DNA from: Alloalcanivorax balearicus MACL04
GTDB lineage: Bacteria > Pseudomonadota > Gammaproteobacteria > Pseudomonadales > Alcanivoracaceae
Assembly (NCBI RefSeq): GCF_025532145.1
Contig: NZ_ARXS01000015.1
Span: forward strand, 1-64,000
Length of the DNA stretch: 64,000 nt
Direction: 5' to 3'
In this document: positions 10,701-19,343 of the stretch, in pieces
Position numbering within the stretch: the stretch's first letter is position 1
Layout of the letters: the number at the start of each line of letters is the position of its first letter
Notes under the pieces: generated by a model
Seen by the model: only the letters and a program-made list of their open reading frames with translations
Database searches by the model: none
Told to the model about the DNA's origin: nothing
Position numbers and translations under genes: made by a program

Positions 10701-11063
10701 TCAGCGCAGAACCCGGTCGATTTCCGCCAGTAGCTCCGCTTCCCTTGGGGGCTTGACGATGTAGCCGGAGGCGCCCTGGCGCTCGCCCCAGACTTTGTCG
10801 GTCTCCTGATCCTTGGTGGTCACCAGAATCACCGGAATGCCCCCCAGCTCCGCGTCCCGGGTGATCTTGCGGGTGGCCTGGAAGCCATTGAGTTCCGGCA
10901 TCACCACGTCCATCAGAATCAGGTCCGGGCGTTCGCTGCGCGCCCGTTCGATGCCCTCCACGCCGTTCACCGCGGTGATCACTTGATGTCCCTGCCCCTC
11001 AACGATCTTCGCCAGATTGGTGAGCTGGGTGGGTGAATCGTCCACCACCAGTATCTTGGCCAT
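10701..11063 (-). CDS. stand-alone receiver protein, PilH-like
   Basis: This 120-residue single-domain response regulator has phospho-acceptor Asp52, acidic pocket D8-D9, Thr82/Thr83 and Lys104-Pro105. The stretch TTKDQETDKVWGERQGA is very close to Pseudomonas PilH, a receiver of the Chp/twitching-motility chemosensory system. The start at 11063 (MAKILVVDDS) is preceded by a G-rich Shine-Dalgarno (GGGGGGA). No pilG, pilI, pilJ or chpA gene is nearby, so it is an orphan in this window and its partner kinase is unknown. Confidence 0.8.
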   Translation of the reverse strand: MAKILVVDDSPTQLTNLAKIVEGQGHQVITAVNGVEGIERARSERPDLILMDVVMPELNGFQATRKITRDAELGGIPVILVTTKDQETDKVWGERQGASGYIVKPPREAELLAEIDRVLR

Positions 11064-11237
11064 GCGTGTTATCCCCCCTGAAAACGGCATTTTGACGAAA
11101 TGATAGCAGCCCGTCCGGCAAAGGTAAGCTGATGAAAAACGTCAGCCGGGTGCCGTTTCCGGTCAGGCCGGAGGCCGGGATACCAAGTACTGACAGTAAT
11201 CTTTATATACAATCTTAATCATCGTAAAACTTGCCCG

Positions 11238-11252
11238 CCGTCACAGTGACGG
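11238..11252. promoter_or_regulatory. 15-bp palindrome ahead of ompR
   Basis: CCGTCAC-A-GTGACGG is a perfect inverted repeat with a single central base, 37 bases upstream of the ompR ATG and just after an A/T-rich stretch (11199-11228) that could hold the promoter. It could be an operator or a short leader hairpin. The binding protein is unknown. Confidence 0.4.
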
Positions 11253-11288
11253 GTAAGGAAGCTGTGTCAAAACGATTCGGGAACCCTC

Positions 11289-11999
11289 ATGAGCGAACAA
11301 GTGGACAAGATTCTGGTGGTGGACGACGACGCCCGCCTGCGCGGCCTGCTGCAACGGTTCCTCGAGGAGCAGGGCTACGCGGTGAAAGCGGTGGCGGACG
11401 CCGAGCAGATGGACCGGGCCTTGTCCCGGGAGATCTACTCGCTGATGGTGCTGGATCTGATGCTGCCCGGCGAGGATGGCTTGTCGATCTGCCGGCGTCT
11501 GCGCGAGAGCGAGAACGGCCTGCCGATCATCATGCTCACCGCCAAGGGCGATGATGCCGAGCGCATCGAAGGGTTGGATGCCGGTGCCGACGATTACCTG
11601 CCCAAGCCGTTCAATCCAAAGGAACTGAGCGCCCGCATCCGCGCGGTGCTGCGCCGTCACGTGCGTGAAGTGCCGGGGGCGCCGAGCAAGGCGGAAGGCA
11701 GCGTGGACTTCGGGCCCTGGACGCTGGACCTGTCCAGCCGCACGCTTAGTCGTGACGGTGAGCCGCAGGCGCTGACCACCGGTGAGTTCGCCGTGCTCAA
11801 GGCGCTGATCCAACATCAGCGGGAGCCGCTGACCCGGGACAAGCTGATGAGCCTGGCCCGGGGGCGGGAATGGTCCGCCATGGAGCGCTCTATTGACGTG
11901 CAGGTGTCACGGCTGCGCCGCCTGTTGGAGGAGGATCCCTCCAAGCCCCGCTATATCCAGACCGTATGGGGCGTGGGTTATGTGTTCGTGCCGGACTGA
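11289..11999 (+). CDS. ompR: OmpR-family response regulator
   Basis: This 236-residue DNA-binding response regulator has a receiver domain (residues 1-120; phospho-acceptor Asp56, conserved K-P in DDYLPKPF) and an OmpR/PhoB winged-helix domain (about 135-235; LTTGEFAVLKALI and SRLRRLLEEDPSKPRYIQTVWGVGYVF). It pairs with the EnvZ-type kinase 101 bases downstream. Sequence style and the EnvZ partner support the true OmpR group, which acts in osmotic and envelope control of porins. Regulation may use the palindrome at 11238-11252. Confidence 0.92.
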   Translation: MSEQVDKILVVDDDARLRGLLQRFLEEQGYAVKAVADAEQMDRALSREIYSLMVLDLMLPGEDGLSICRRLRESENGLPIIMLTAKGDDAERIEGLDAGADDYLPKPFNPKELSARIRAVLRRHVREVPGAPSKAEGSVDFGPWTLDLSSRTLSRDGEPQALTTGEFAVLKALIQHQREPLTRDKLMSLARGREWSAMERSIDVQVSRLRRLLEEDPSKPRYIQTVWGVGYVFVPD

Positions 12000-12002
12000 A
12001 AT

Positions 12003-12058
12003 AATTCGCTTGCAGCGGCCCGCCGCCCGGACCAAGCTCCCACAGCGGCTTCGTAGCC
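12003..12058. repeat. REP-like element between ompR and envZ
   Basis: An AATTCGCTTGCAG arm, a GC-rich middle and AAGCTCCCACAGCGGCTTCG with a TAG tail match the intergenic repeat family. It takes up most of the 101-base gap between two genes that are normally tightly coupled. Confidence 0.7.
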
Positions 12059-12100
12059 CTTCGTGAACACCGCCCTGGCAGCGCGCTGGAATGAAATCCC

Positions 12101-13420
12101 ATGCCCAAACTTTACCCCCGCACCGCCTTTTTCCGCGCTGCCCTGATCGTCGGGCTGGTGATTGGCCTGAGTCAGGCCATCACCCTGTGGTTTTTCGCCC
12201 GTAACGCCTATCTTCCGGGCATCCGCGAGTACGCCCGGCTCACCGCCTTGCAAGCGGAACTGATCTTCGAGGAGGGCGCCGACAGCGACTTTCTGGAAGA
12301 GCGTCTGGGAGCCACCACCGGTATTGGTGTGGGGGCGCCGCCGAGCTTGCGAGAGCCGGACAGCCTGTTGCTGACGCGGCCGGTGGTGAATCAATTCGGT
12401 GATGAACTGGCGGAGCTGCTGGACGAGCCGGTGACGGTTCGTCTGGAGGACGCCCGCCAACCAGTGCTGTGGGTCAACGCGCCGTCGTTCGAGGGCACCT
12501 GGCTGCGTGTGCCGATGGTGTTCTTCCGCGACTATGATCGTTACCTGCTGCTGGGCTGGGGTGTCACCGTGCCGCTGTTGGCGGTGATCGGCGGCTTGCT
12601 GATCGCCCGCAGCCTGAACCGGCCGCTGCGCCGGCTGGCGCGGGTCGCCCTTAAAGTCGGCCGGGGGGAAGCGGTGCCAGTGCTGGACGACACCATCGGT
12701 CCCACCGAGATCCAGGCGGTGAACCGCGCCTTCAATCGTATGACCCGGGATCTGCAACAGGCGCAGCGTGACCGTGCGTTGCTGCTGGCGGGGGTCTCCC
12801 ACGATTTGCGCACGCCGCTGACCCGGCTGCGGCTGTCCGCTGAATTCCTCGACGACGAGGAGCTCTCCCAGGGCATCATCGCCGACATCGAGGACATGGA
12901 TGCGATCCTCGAGCAGTTCATTGCCTTCATTCGCGACGGCGCCGACGAGCAGCCTTCCTACGAAAGCCTCAACGCGCTGATCGAGGAAGTGTGCGGCAAA
13001 TACCCGGCGGAGCAGCTCCGCGTCACTCTGGCGGAGGTGCCGCGCCTGATGCTGAAGCGGCTCACCGCCAAGCGCATGCTCACCAATCTGATCACCAACG
13101 CGCTCAAATACGGCGCCGCGCCGGTGGAGATCCACACCATGGTGGATGACAACGCGGTGTTGCTGATTGTCCGCGACCACGGCCGAGGCGTGCGTGAAGA
13201 GGACATTCCCATGCTGTTGCAGCCGTTCTCCCGAGGGGAGAAGGCGCGCACACTCAGCGGCAGCGGCCTGGGTCTGGCCATCGTCAAACGCATCGTCGAC
13301 ATGCACCACGGCCAGATGGCGCTGGACAACCACCCGGAAGGCGGCTTGCAGGTGCGTATCCGCTTCCCGGTCACCGGCCAGCTGGTGCAGCCGGAGACCC
13401 TCTCCGCCGGGGTGCGGTGA
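12101..13420 (+). CDS. envZ: EnvZ-type sensor histidine kinase
   Basis: This 439-residue inner-membrane kinase is predicted to phosphorylate the OmpR protein encoded just upstream. It has two membrane helices (about 13-33 and 150-170) flanking a periplasmic sensor loop of about 115 residues, a HAMP segment (about 172-225), an H-box GVSHDLRTPLTRLRLSAEF with His234, and a catalytic ATP-binding domain with LITNALKYG (N-box), RDHGRGV and GSGLGLAIVKRIVDMH. All kinase motifs are intact. A REP-like element separates it from ompR. Confidence 0.92.
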   Translation: MPKLYPRTAFFRAALIVGLVIGLSQAITLWFFARNAYLPGIREYARLTALQAELIFEEGADSDFLEERLGATTGIGVGAPPSLREPDSLLLTRPVVNQFGDELAELLDEPVTVRLEDARQPVLWVNAPSFEGTWLRVPMVFFRDYDRYLLLGWGVTVPLLAVIGGLLIARSLNRPLRRLARVALKVGRGEAVPVLDDTIGPTEIQAVNRAFNRMTRDLQQAQRDRALLLAGVSHDLRTPLTRLRLSAEFLDDEELSQGIIADIEDMDAILEQFIAFIRDGADEQPSYESLNALIEEVCGKYPAEQLRVTLAEVPRLMLKRLTAKRMLTNLITNALKYGAAPVEIHTMVDDNAVLLIVRDHGRGVREEDIPMLLQPFSRGEKARTLSGSGLGLAIVKRIVDMHHGQMALDNHPEGGLQVRIRFPVTGQLVQPETLSAGVR

Positions 13421-13466
13421 ATCGAAGAACCTGCCGCTGACCTCACAATCATGAATTCAGAGGTCG

Positions 13467-13519
13467 CTACAAGGCCGCTGTGGGAGCTTGCCGGCAAGCT
13501 CCCACAGCGGCTTTCGTAG
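13467..13519. repeat. compact REP-like palindrome
   Basis: This near-perfect inverted repeat starts at CTAC (13467) and ends at GTAG (13519). The arms are GCCGCTGTGGGAGCTTGCC and GGCAAGCTCCCACAGCGGC, directly abutting. It sits between the convergent ends of envZ and the MFS gene, where it could also act as a transcription stop. Confidence 0.8.
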
Positions 13520-13546
13520 TCCGGTCCGTGGGAAGCGGCCGGGCGG

Positions 13547-14734
13547 TTAATGGTCGGTGGCCCGCTCCACCGCCCGGCCGGCGAAGAACACCAGCAGGCC
13601 ACCCAGCGCCAGAGCGGTACCCACCAGCCCGGTGGTGGACCAGGGCAGATCGCCGCGGGTGGCGACGCCGGCCAGCCAGGCGCCGAGGGCGTTGGCCAGG
13701 TTAAAGGCGGCGTGGTTAAGGGAAGCGGCCATGGTCTGGCCGTCGCCGGCCACATCCATCAGCCGCGTCTGCAGCGCCGGACCGAGCGCCATGCTGGTGC
13801 CCACCAGACCCACGAACAGTAACCCCCACCACATGGAATTGGCGGCAACGAAGAACAGGCCCTGGATCACCGCGCACCAGATCAGAATGCCAGGGATGGA
13901 CTTCATCAGATTGCCGTCGGCGGCGCGGGCGCCGGCCAGGGTGCCGAGGATGGTGCCGATACCGAAGATGGCCAGCACCAGCGGGCCCAGGGATTCATCC
14001 ATACCGGCCTGTTCGGTGAGCGTAGGCATCACATAGCTGAACACCGCGAACATACCGCCGAAGCCGATGCTGGCGATGCCCAGGGTGAACAACACCCGGT
14101 GTTTGAGCAGCGCGGACAATTCACGCAGCGGGCTGGCATGAGGATCCACCGGTTGCACCGGCACGAAAATCCGCACCATCAGAGCGGTGAGCAGAGCGAT
14201 AGCGCCGACCCCGGCGAACGCCACCGGCCAGCCGAACTGATTGCCGGCCCAGGTGCCCAGAGGGGCGCCCAACAGAATCGCCACGGTAAGGCCGGTCATC
14301 ACCCGGGCCACCGCCCTGGCCCGTTGATGAAACGGCACCGCCGAGGCGGCGACCAGGGCGGCGACGCCGAAATAGGCACCGTGAGGCAGACCGGCGATGA
14401 ACCGTAACGCCACGAAGGACCAGAAACCGGGGGCCAGGGCGCTGGCCAGATTGCCCAGAGCGAACACCAGCATCAGTATGATCAACAAGGCGCGGCGCGG
14501 TACCCGGGCCGCCAGGGTGGAGATGATCGGCGCGCCCACCACCACGCCCATGGCGTAGCTGCTGATGGCGTAGCCCACGTCCTGTGGATCCACCTGCAGA
14601 TCCAGGGCGACCCGGTTGAGCAGGCCCATGATCACGAATTCCCCGGTGCCGATGCCGAAGCCACCCAGCGCCAGGGCCAGTTCGGCGATGCGGGGGTGTC
14701 TGGCCATGGCGGCCTTGGGTTGCTGGACGGACAT
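13547..14734 (-). CDS. MFS transporter, AraJ/YdhP-like efflux subfamily
   Basis: This 395-residue permease has about 12 membrane helices. The N-terminal half has LALGGFGIGTGEFVIMGLLNRVALDL and ISSYAMGVVVGAPI, typical of the DHA1 drug/sugar exporters related to E. coli AraJ and YdhP. The substrate cannot be read from sequence. The start at 14734 has GAGGAG six bases upstream; eight more residues upstream are possible. A Rho-independent terminator lies in the leader, 24 bases before the start (14758-14785), which could attenuate this gene. Confidence 0.82.
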   Translation of the reverse strand: MSVQQPKAAMARHPRIAELALALGGFGIGTGEFVIMGLLNRVALDLQVDPQDVGYAISSYAMGVVVGAPIISTLAARVPRRALLIILMLVFALGNLASALAPGFWSFVALRFIAGLPHGAYFGVAALVAASAVPFHQRARAVARVMTGLTVAILLGAPLGTWAGNQFGWPVAFAGVGAIALLTALMVRIFVPVQPVDPHASPLRELSALLKHRVLFTLGIASIGFGGMFAVFSYVMPTLTEQAGMDESLGPLVLAIFGIGTILGTLAGARAADGNLMKSIPGILIWCAVIQGLFFVAANSMWWGLLFVGLVGTSMALGPALQTRLMDVAGDGQTMAASLNHAAFNLANALGAWLAGVATRGDLPWSTTGLVGTALALGGLLVFFAGRAVERATDH

Positions 14735-14757
14735 GCGCGCTCCTCGCTGCCGCGGCA

Positions 14758-14785
14758 AACAAAAAGCCGCCGGAGAAGCCGGCGG
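14758..14785 (-). terminator. intrinsic terminator in the MFS gene leader
   Basis: On the minus strand, GCCGCCGG-CTTCT-CCGGCGGC is followed at once by TTTTTGTTT (plus-strand 14758-14785), a textbook intrinsic terminator. No coding gene ends here: the next gene upstream (YcxB-like) is on the plus strand. It should end either a short RNA or the MFS leader, so an attenuator is plausible. Confidence 0.7.
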
Positions 14786-14987
14786 CCGAGAATGAGGTAT
14801 GGGAAGACGTCTATTTTGACAGATTTGTTCCTAAGCAAAAGAAAAGATTTTGTTTATGACGCTGATGAGCACGGCCAATGCCCCGACGGTATCAGTGCCG
14901 ACCGCATCGCGATTTCAGGCACCGGGTACGGATTCGCATCGTGAACCCGGTACACTCTGTATTCATCAATGGGAGGGAGGCGCGGCC

Positions 14988-15476
14988 ATGGAAACGCGGT
15001 ACACCATAAGCGAAGACGATTACGTCCGTGCCGCCGGATTGTTTGCCCGGCCGACGCCCAGGGCGAAGGTGGTCTACGCATTGGTACTGGCGGTTCTGGT
15101 GGTGCTGGCGCTGTTTGGGCCGCCGGTGGTGCGGGCCGGGGCGATGGGTGGCCTGATCGGTGGCGGTGTGACTTTCCTGCTGCTGCGGTTGTTGGTCGCG
15201 CCCTGGCTTTCACGGCGCCATTATCGAAGCTACAAGGCGATTCAGGAGCCCACCACGATGACGCTGATGGACGCCGGGATCCGCTTCGAGGCGGAGAGTG
15301 GCACCGCCATGGTGAGCTGGGACAAGATACTCAAGTGGCGCCACAACGACCGCTATATCCTCATCTATCCGATGCCGCGCTTGTACTACATCGTGCCCAA
15401 GGCGGCGGCCGGGCCCGGATTCGACCCGGCGCTTCTGATCGAGGCGTTGAGCGCGCGTGTTGGCCGGGAGCGCTGA
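14988..15476 (+). CDS. YcxB-like small membrane protein
   Basis: This 162-residue protein has two membrane helices (about 29-46 and 49-70) followed by a cytoplasmic domain of about 90 residues with AGIRFEAESGTAMVSWDKILKWRHNDRYILIYPM, the pattern of the YcxB/DUF14317 family. The function is unknown. The start at 14988 was chosen for GGGAGGGAGG upstream and because the sequence before it is not protein-like. It stands between the MFS leader region and the convergent PiT-like gene. Confidence 0.8.
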   Translation: METRYTISEDDYVRAAGLFARPTPRAKVVYALVLAVLVVLALFGPPVVRAGAMGGLIGGGVTFLLLRLLVAPWLSRRHYRSYKAIQEPTTMTLMDAGIRFEAESGTAMVSWDKILKWRHNDRYILIYPMPRLYYIVPKAAAGPGFDPALLIEALSARVGRER

Positions 15477-15495
15477 AACGTGAAGGCGACTTACC

Positions 15496-16455
15496 CTAGC
15501 CGCCGAGTAACCTGACCAGCGCCGGCAAACCGAACGCCAACAGCAGGCTCACCGCCAGACCCAGCATCGCTTTCATGGCATCCGACATCACCACGCGCGC
15601 GGTTTCCCGCGTCGAGGGTGTGAACATATGCATGGAGATGGCGAATTCCCGGCCGGCCAGCAGCCCCAGAAACACCCAGGTGGTGGACATGGGGATACTG
15701 CTCATCTCCTTGAACACGAACAGAATGATCGCGTAGATGAAATCGATGATGGTGGCGGCCCGGATGTCCACGGTGCCGGTCTTGGTGGTGACGATGCGCT
15801 GGATGGTGCCGCCGGCGGTCTTGAAGATCCAGGCATGCAGGACCAGCAGCACCACCAGTGACAGGAAAAATTGCAGACCGTCCAGTTCCCGGGGCAGGTA
15901 GGCATAGATGTTGGCCAGATCCTGAATCAACCATTGGCTCCACAGAAAGCCGGTGGAGGCCCATTGCAAGGCGATCCAGTAGGAGGGCACCGGCTTGCCG
16001 TAGGTGCGGTCGAAATACTCGGTCAGATGCCGGATCACGAACCGGTAGGTGAACAAGGCGACGACGAACGCCACGGCGTACCCGAGCCCGGATTTGCTCA
16101 GCATTGACTGCACGTTGCCGGCGGCGAATACCGACAGCACCAGGAAGGTGGTGCTCACCGGTATGCCGTAGCGGGTAAGAATCAGGATCGCCAGGGGCGG
16201 GATCACATAAAGCCAGGTGATGCCCTGCTCGGGCATGGGGAATTTCTCCAGGCGGCCATAGGCCGGATCGCCGCCATGACTGAACCAGCCATACAGCAGC
16301 ACGACCACCAGAATGGCACTGGCGAACGCCCACAGCAGCCACCAGGGGCGGTGATGGTTGGAGGAAATGAACGTGCCCAGGGTTTGGATGGCGTCGTTGG
16401 CGACAATGGAATACGCCGCCAGTAAGAAGCCCGCCACCATCAGAATATCGCCCAT
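15496..16455 (-). CDS. PiT-like (inorganic phosphate transporter-related) membrane protein
   Basis: This 319-residue polytopic membrane protein has about nine helices. The N-terminal VANDAIQTLGTF resembles the ND-x-A motif of PiT phosphate permeases. The two halves carry related motifs, GIPVSTTFLVLSVFAAGN (about 98-115) and SIPMSTTWVFLGLLAGRE (about 253-270), the inverted-repeat signature of that superfamily. It is shorter than typical PiT proteins and lacks a long central loop, so phosphate as substrate is an inference. It diverges from ilvD. Confidence 0.6.
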   Translation of the reverse strand: MGDILMVAGFLLAAYSIVANDAIQTLGTFISSNHHRPWWLLWAFASAILVVVLLYGWFSHGGDPAYGRLEKFPMPEQGITWLYVIPPLAILILTRYGIPVSTTFLVLSVFAAGNVQSMLSKSGLGYAVAFVVALFTYRFVIRHLTEYFDRTYGKPVPSYWIALQWASTGFLWSQWLIQDLANIYAYLPRELDGLQFFLSLVVLLVLHAWIFKTAGGTIQRIVTTKTGTVDIRAATIIDFIYAIILFVFKEMSSIPMSTTWVFLGLLAGREFAISMHMFTPSTRETARVVMSDAMKAMLGLAVSLLLAFGLPALVRLLGG

Positions 16456-16571
16456 ATTCTCGTTCCTTATGAATGGGATTTGCCGACCAGCCTGTTCCCG
16501 ATTGTTTACGACTCTATGACGTGGCGGTAAAAGCGTTATGCTGGAATCAGCCCGTGATCAGGAGAACAACG

Positions 16572-18248
16572 ATGAACGAAGACAAACGCCGCCGTTATTC
16601 CGCGCCGGTGGTGGACGGCATTGCCAAGGCGCCGAGTCGGGCCATGTTGCGTGCCACGGGATTCACCGATGAGGATTTCGTCAAGCCGCAGGTGGGTATC
16701 GCGTCTACTTGGAGCCGGGTCACGCCCTGCAACATGCATATCGACGGCCTTGCCCGGGAGGCTGGTGCAGGCGCCGACGCCGCCGGCGGCAAGAGCGTGA
16801 TCTTCAACACCATCACCATCTCCGATGGCATCGCCAATGGCACCGAGGGCATGAAGTACTCCCTGGTTTCCCGTGAGGTGATCGCCGACTCCATTGAAAC
16901 CGTGGCCGGTTGTGAGGGGTTTGACGGGCTGGTGGCCATCGGTGGCTGCGACAAGAACATGCCCGGCTGCCTGATGGGGCTGGCACGGCTTAACCGGCCC
17001 TCGGTGTTCGTTTATGGCGGCACCATCCAGCCCGGTCCCGGCCACACGGATCTGATTTCCGTGTTCGAGGCGGTGGGGGCCTACACCAAGGGGGACAAGC
17101 GTCTGATCGAGGTGGAGCAGGTGGAGAAAGTGGCGGTGCCCGGCCCCGGTTCCTGTGGCGGTATGTACACCGCCAACACCATGGCCAGCGCCATTGAGGC
17201 ATTGGGTATGAGCCTGCCGGGCAGCTCCGCCCAGAACGCCGTATCCGAGGACAAACTGGCCGATTGCCGGGCCGCCGGTGCCGCCGTGCTGGACCTGCTG
17301 GAACGGGACATCAAACCCAGCGATATTCTGACCCGGGAAGCGTTCGAGAACGCCATCACCGTGGTCATCGCCCTGGCTGGATCCACCAATGCCGTGCTTC
17401 ATTTGATGGCCATGGCCCATACCATCGGCGTGCCGCTGAGCCTGGAAGACTTCACCCGCATTGGTAAAAGGGTGCCGGTGCTGGCGGACGTGCGCCCCAG
17501 CGGGCATTACCTGATGAGCGAACTGGTGGCCATTGGCGGCATTCAGCCGCTGATGAAAACGCTGCTGGAGGAGGGGTTGCTGCACGGTGATTGCCTGACC
17601 GTCACCGGTCGCACCCTGGCGGAGAATCTGGCCGATGTGGCGCCCTATCCCGACGAGCAGAACATCATCCGCGCGCTGGACCGGCCGATCAAGAAAGACA
17701 GCCATCTGCGTATTCTCTATGGCAATCTGGCGCCGACCGGCGCGGTGGCCAAGATCACCGGTCACGAGGGCACCCACTTCAGTGGCAAGGCACGGGTATT
17801 CGCCTCCGAGGAGGGCGCCACCGCCGGCATCATGGAAGGCACCGTGGTGGCCGGCGACGTGGTGGTGATCCGCTACGAAGGCCCGCGCGGCGGCCCGGGC
17901 ATGCGTGAAATGCTGACGCCCACTTCGGCGATCATGGGACGCGGTTTGGGCAACGACGTCGCCCTGATCACGGATGGCCGTTTTTCCGGCGGCAGCCACG
18001 GTTTCGTGGTGGGCCACATCACTCCGGAGGCCCAGCAGGGCGGTCCGATTGCCCTGGTGGAAGACGGCGACGAAATCGTCATCGACGCGGAGAACAACAC
18101 CATCACCTTGAAAGTTTCCGAACAGGCGATGATCGACCGCCATGCCCGCTGGCAGGCACCAGCACCCCGCTATACCCGCGGGGTGCTGGCCAAGTACGCC
18201 CGCACCGTGGGGTCGGCTTCCCAAGGCGCGGTGACCGACGGCGATTGA
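16572..18248 (+). CDS. ilvD: dihydroxy-acid dehydratase
   Basis: This 558-residue enzyme dehydrates 2,3-dihydroxy-3-methylbutanoate and -pentanoate in valine and isoleucine synthesis. The three iron-sulfur ligands are visible: Cys53 (VTPCNMH), Cys126 ([10 protein letters not shown]) and Cys195 ([10 protein letters not shown]), as in the [2Fe-2S] type of this length. The C-terminal [15 protein letters not shown] and the start [21 protein letters not shown] also fit. The ATG follows GGAGAAC. It stands alone, divergent from the PiT-like gene. Confidence 0.95.
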   Translation: MNEDKRRRYSAPVVDGIAKAPSRAMLRATGFTDEDFVKPQVGIASTWSRVTPCNMHIDGLAREAGAGADAAGGKSVIFNTITISDGIANGTEGMKYSLVSREVIADSIETVAGCEGFDGLVAIGGCDKNMPGCLMGLARLNRPSVFVYGGTIQPGPGHTDLISVFEAVGAYTKGDKRLIEVEQVEKVAVPGPGSCGGMYTANTMASAIEALGMSLPGSSAQNAVSEDKLADCRAAGAAVLDLLERDIKPSDILTREAFENAITVVIALAGSTNAVLHLMAMAHTIGVPLSLEDFTRIGKRVPVLADVRPSGHYLMSELVAIGGIQPLMKTLLEEGLLHGDCLTVTGRTLAENLADVAPYPDEQNIIRALDRPIKKDSHLRILYGNLAPTGAVAKITGHEGTHFSGKARVFASEEGATAGIMEGTVVAGDVVVIRYEGPRGGPGMREMLTPTSAIMGRGLGNDVALITDGRFSGGSHGFVVGHITPEAQQGGPIALVEDGDEIVIDAENNTITLKVSEQAMIDRHARWQAPAPRYTRGVLAKYARTVGSASQGAVTDGD

Positions 18249-18260
18249 GCGGTGGAAGAA

Positions 18261-18313
18261 GAGCCGGACGCCGGGCGCTATAAACAAGAGGTCGGACGTC
18301 CGACGTCCGGCTC
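18261..18313. other. nested inverted repeats between ilvD and the AhpD-like gene
   Basis: GAGCCGGACG (18261-18270) pairs with CGTCCGGCTC (18304-18313), and a separate perfect 14-bp palindrome GTCGGACGTCCGAC (18291-18304) lies inside. Both occupy the gap between convergent genes and overlap the stop of the AhpD-like gene. They probably form a transcription-end structure, but without a T-run. Confidence 0.4.
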
Positions 18314-18752
18314 AATCCGGCGCGCGGCGGAACCCCACGCCGAAACGATTCAGCATGTTGATCACGCCGATCACGTAAGTGAGATCGGTGCATTCCTTCT
18401 CGGTGAACTGATCCGCCAGCGCCCGGTAAAGCGCCTCGTCATCGTGGCCGGCGTCGCTGAGGCGGGTCAGGTGGTCAGTCCAGGCCAGGGCGGCTCTTTC
18501 CCGCTGGCTGAACCAGGGCGCTTCGTGCCAGCCTGGCAGGGTGTCCAGCACTTCGTTGGGAATGCCCCGGTTACGGGCATCCGCCGCGTGCATGGACATG
18601 CAAAACAGGCAGCCGTTGATCTGTGAGGCACGCAGCTTCACCAGTTCCACCAGGCGATGTTCCAAACCGGTGGCATCGATGACTTTCTGAGTGGCGAACA
18701 CCGCTTTCATGGTGTCCGGTGAGGCGCTGTAGAAATCGAAGCGGGCTTTCAT
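18312..18752 (-). CDS. AhpD-like carboxymuconolactone decarboxylase family protein (copy 1)
   Basis: This 146-residue protein has the AhpD-like redox motif C48-L-F-C51 with His55 in the sequence RASQINGCLFCMSMH, typical of peroxidase-like members of the CMD family. Such proteins form trimers or hexamers and act in peroxide or thiol chemistry; the true substrate is unknown. It lies 22 bases downstream of a paralogue of the same length that is, by eye, roughly 60% identical. The pair is divergent from a MocR-type regulator, which is the likely controller. Confidence 0.85.
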   Translation of the reverse strand: MKARFDFYSASPDTMKAVFATQKVIDATGLEHRLVELVKLRASQINGCLFCMSMHAADARNRGIPNEVLDTLPGWHEAPWFSQRERAALAWTDHLTRLSDAGHDDEALYRALADQFTEKECTDLTYVIGVINMLNRFGVGFRRAPD

Positions 18753-18774
18753 TTTTATCTCCTGAACAAGAGCG

Positions 18775-19215
18775 TTATTCCGGCTCGTGACGGAAGCCGA
18801 CGTTGAAGCGGTTCCACATGTTGATGACGCTGATGGCGTAGGTCAGATCGGTGCGTTCTTTTTCGCTAAAGTGCGCGGCCAGCTGATCGTATTCCGCCTC
18901 GTCGTCACGGTGGCCTTCGCCGAGTCGGGTGAGGCGTTCGGTCCAGGCCAGAGCGGCCCGTTCCCGTTCACTGAACCAGGGCGCCTCACGCCAGCCGGAC
19001 ACGGTATCGAGGACTTCGTTGGGCACGCCGGCGGCGCGGGCATCGCGGGCGTGCATATGGACGCAGAAGGCGCAGCCGTTGATCTGCGACGCTCGCATCT
19101 TGATCAGTTCCAACAGACGGTGATCCAGGCCGGTATTCTCGATCACTTCCGAGGTGCCGAGCATGGCTTTCATGGTGTCCGGCGAAGCGGTGAAGAAGTT
19201 GATACGGGCTTTCAT
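18775..19215 (-). CDS. AhpD-like carboxymuconolactone decarboxylase family protein (copy 2)
   Basis: This 146-residue paralogue of the next gene has Cys48-A-F-Cys51 and His55 in the same setting (RASQINGCAFCVHMH) and the same WFSERERAALAWTERLTRL segment. The start at 19215 has AGGAG upstream. It is the first gene of a two-gene unit reading away from a MocR-type regulator. The 128-base divergent region holds an inverted repeat at 19295-19322. Tandem duplication of the ancestral gene is the simple explanation for the pair. Confidence 0.85.
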   Translation of the reverse strand: MKARINFFTASPDTMKAMLGTSEVIENTGLDHRLLELIKMRASQINGCAFCVHMHARDARAAGVPNEVLDTVSGWREAPWFSERERAALAWTERLTRLGEGHRDDEAEYDQLAAHFSEKERTDLTYAISVINMWNRFNVGFRHEPE

Positions 19216-19294
19216 GGTTGCTCCTGTTAAACAAGCGGGCCTGTTGAACAGGCCGGGTGGCAAAGAGGTTGAAATGCCGGTTCAGATTAGGGCT

Positions 19295-19322
19295 GAATTG
19301 GAAGGTCTGGCAGATCCAATTC
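19295..19322. promoter_or_regulatory. inverted repeat in the ahpD-like/MocR divergent region
   Basis: GAATTGGA (19295-19302) and TCCAATTC (19315-19322) are perfect 8-bp arms over a 12-base spacer. A second shorter repeat TTCAG/CTGAA (19281-19297) abuts it. The position, just before the regulator's start and between divergent units, fits an operator for the MocR-type protein. Confidence 0.5.
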
Positions 19323-19343
19323 GAACGATTTTGGGAGACCAAT

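Noticed and set aside
16480-16520. Possible Pho-type site upstream of the PiT-like gene (GTCAT, then GTAAA 11 bases on)
   Set aside because: Only one exact unit; the others match three of five bases and the best 18-base fit is about 10 of 18, close to chance.
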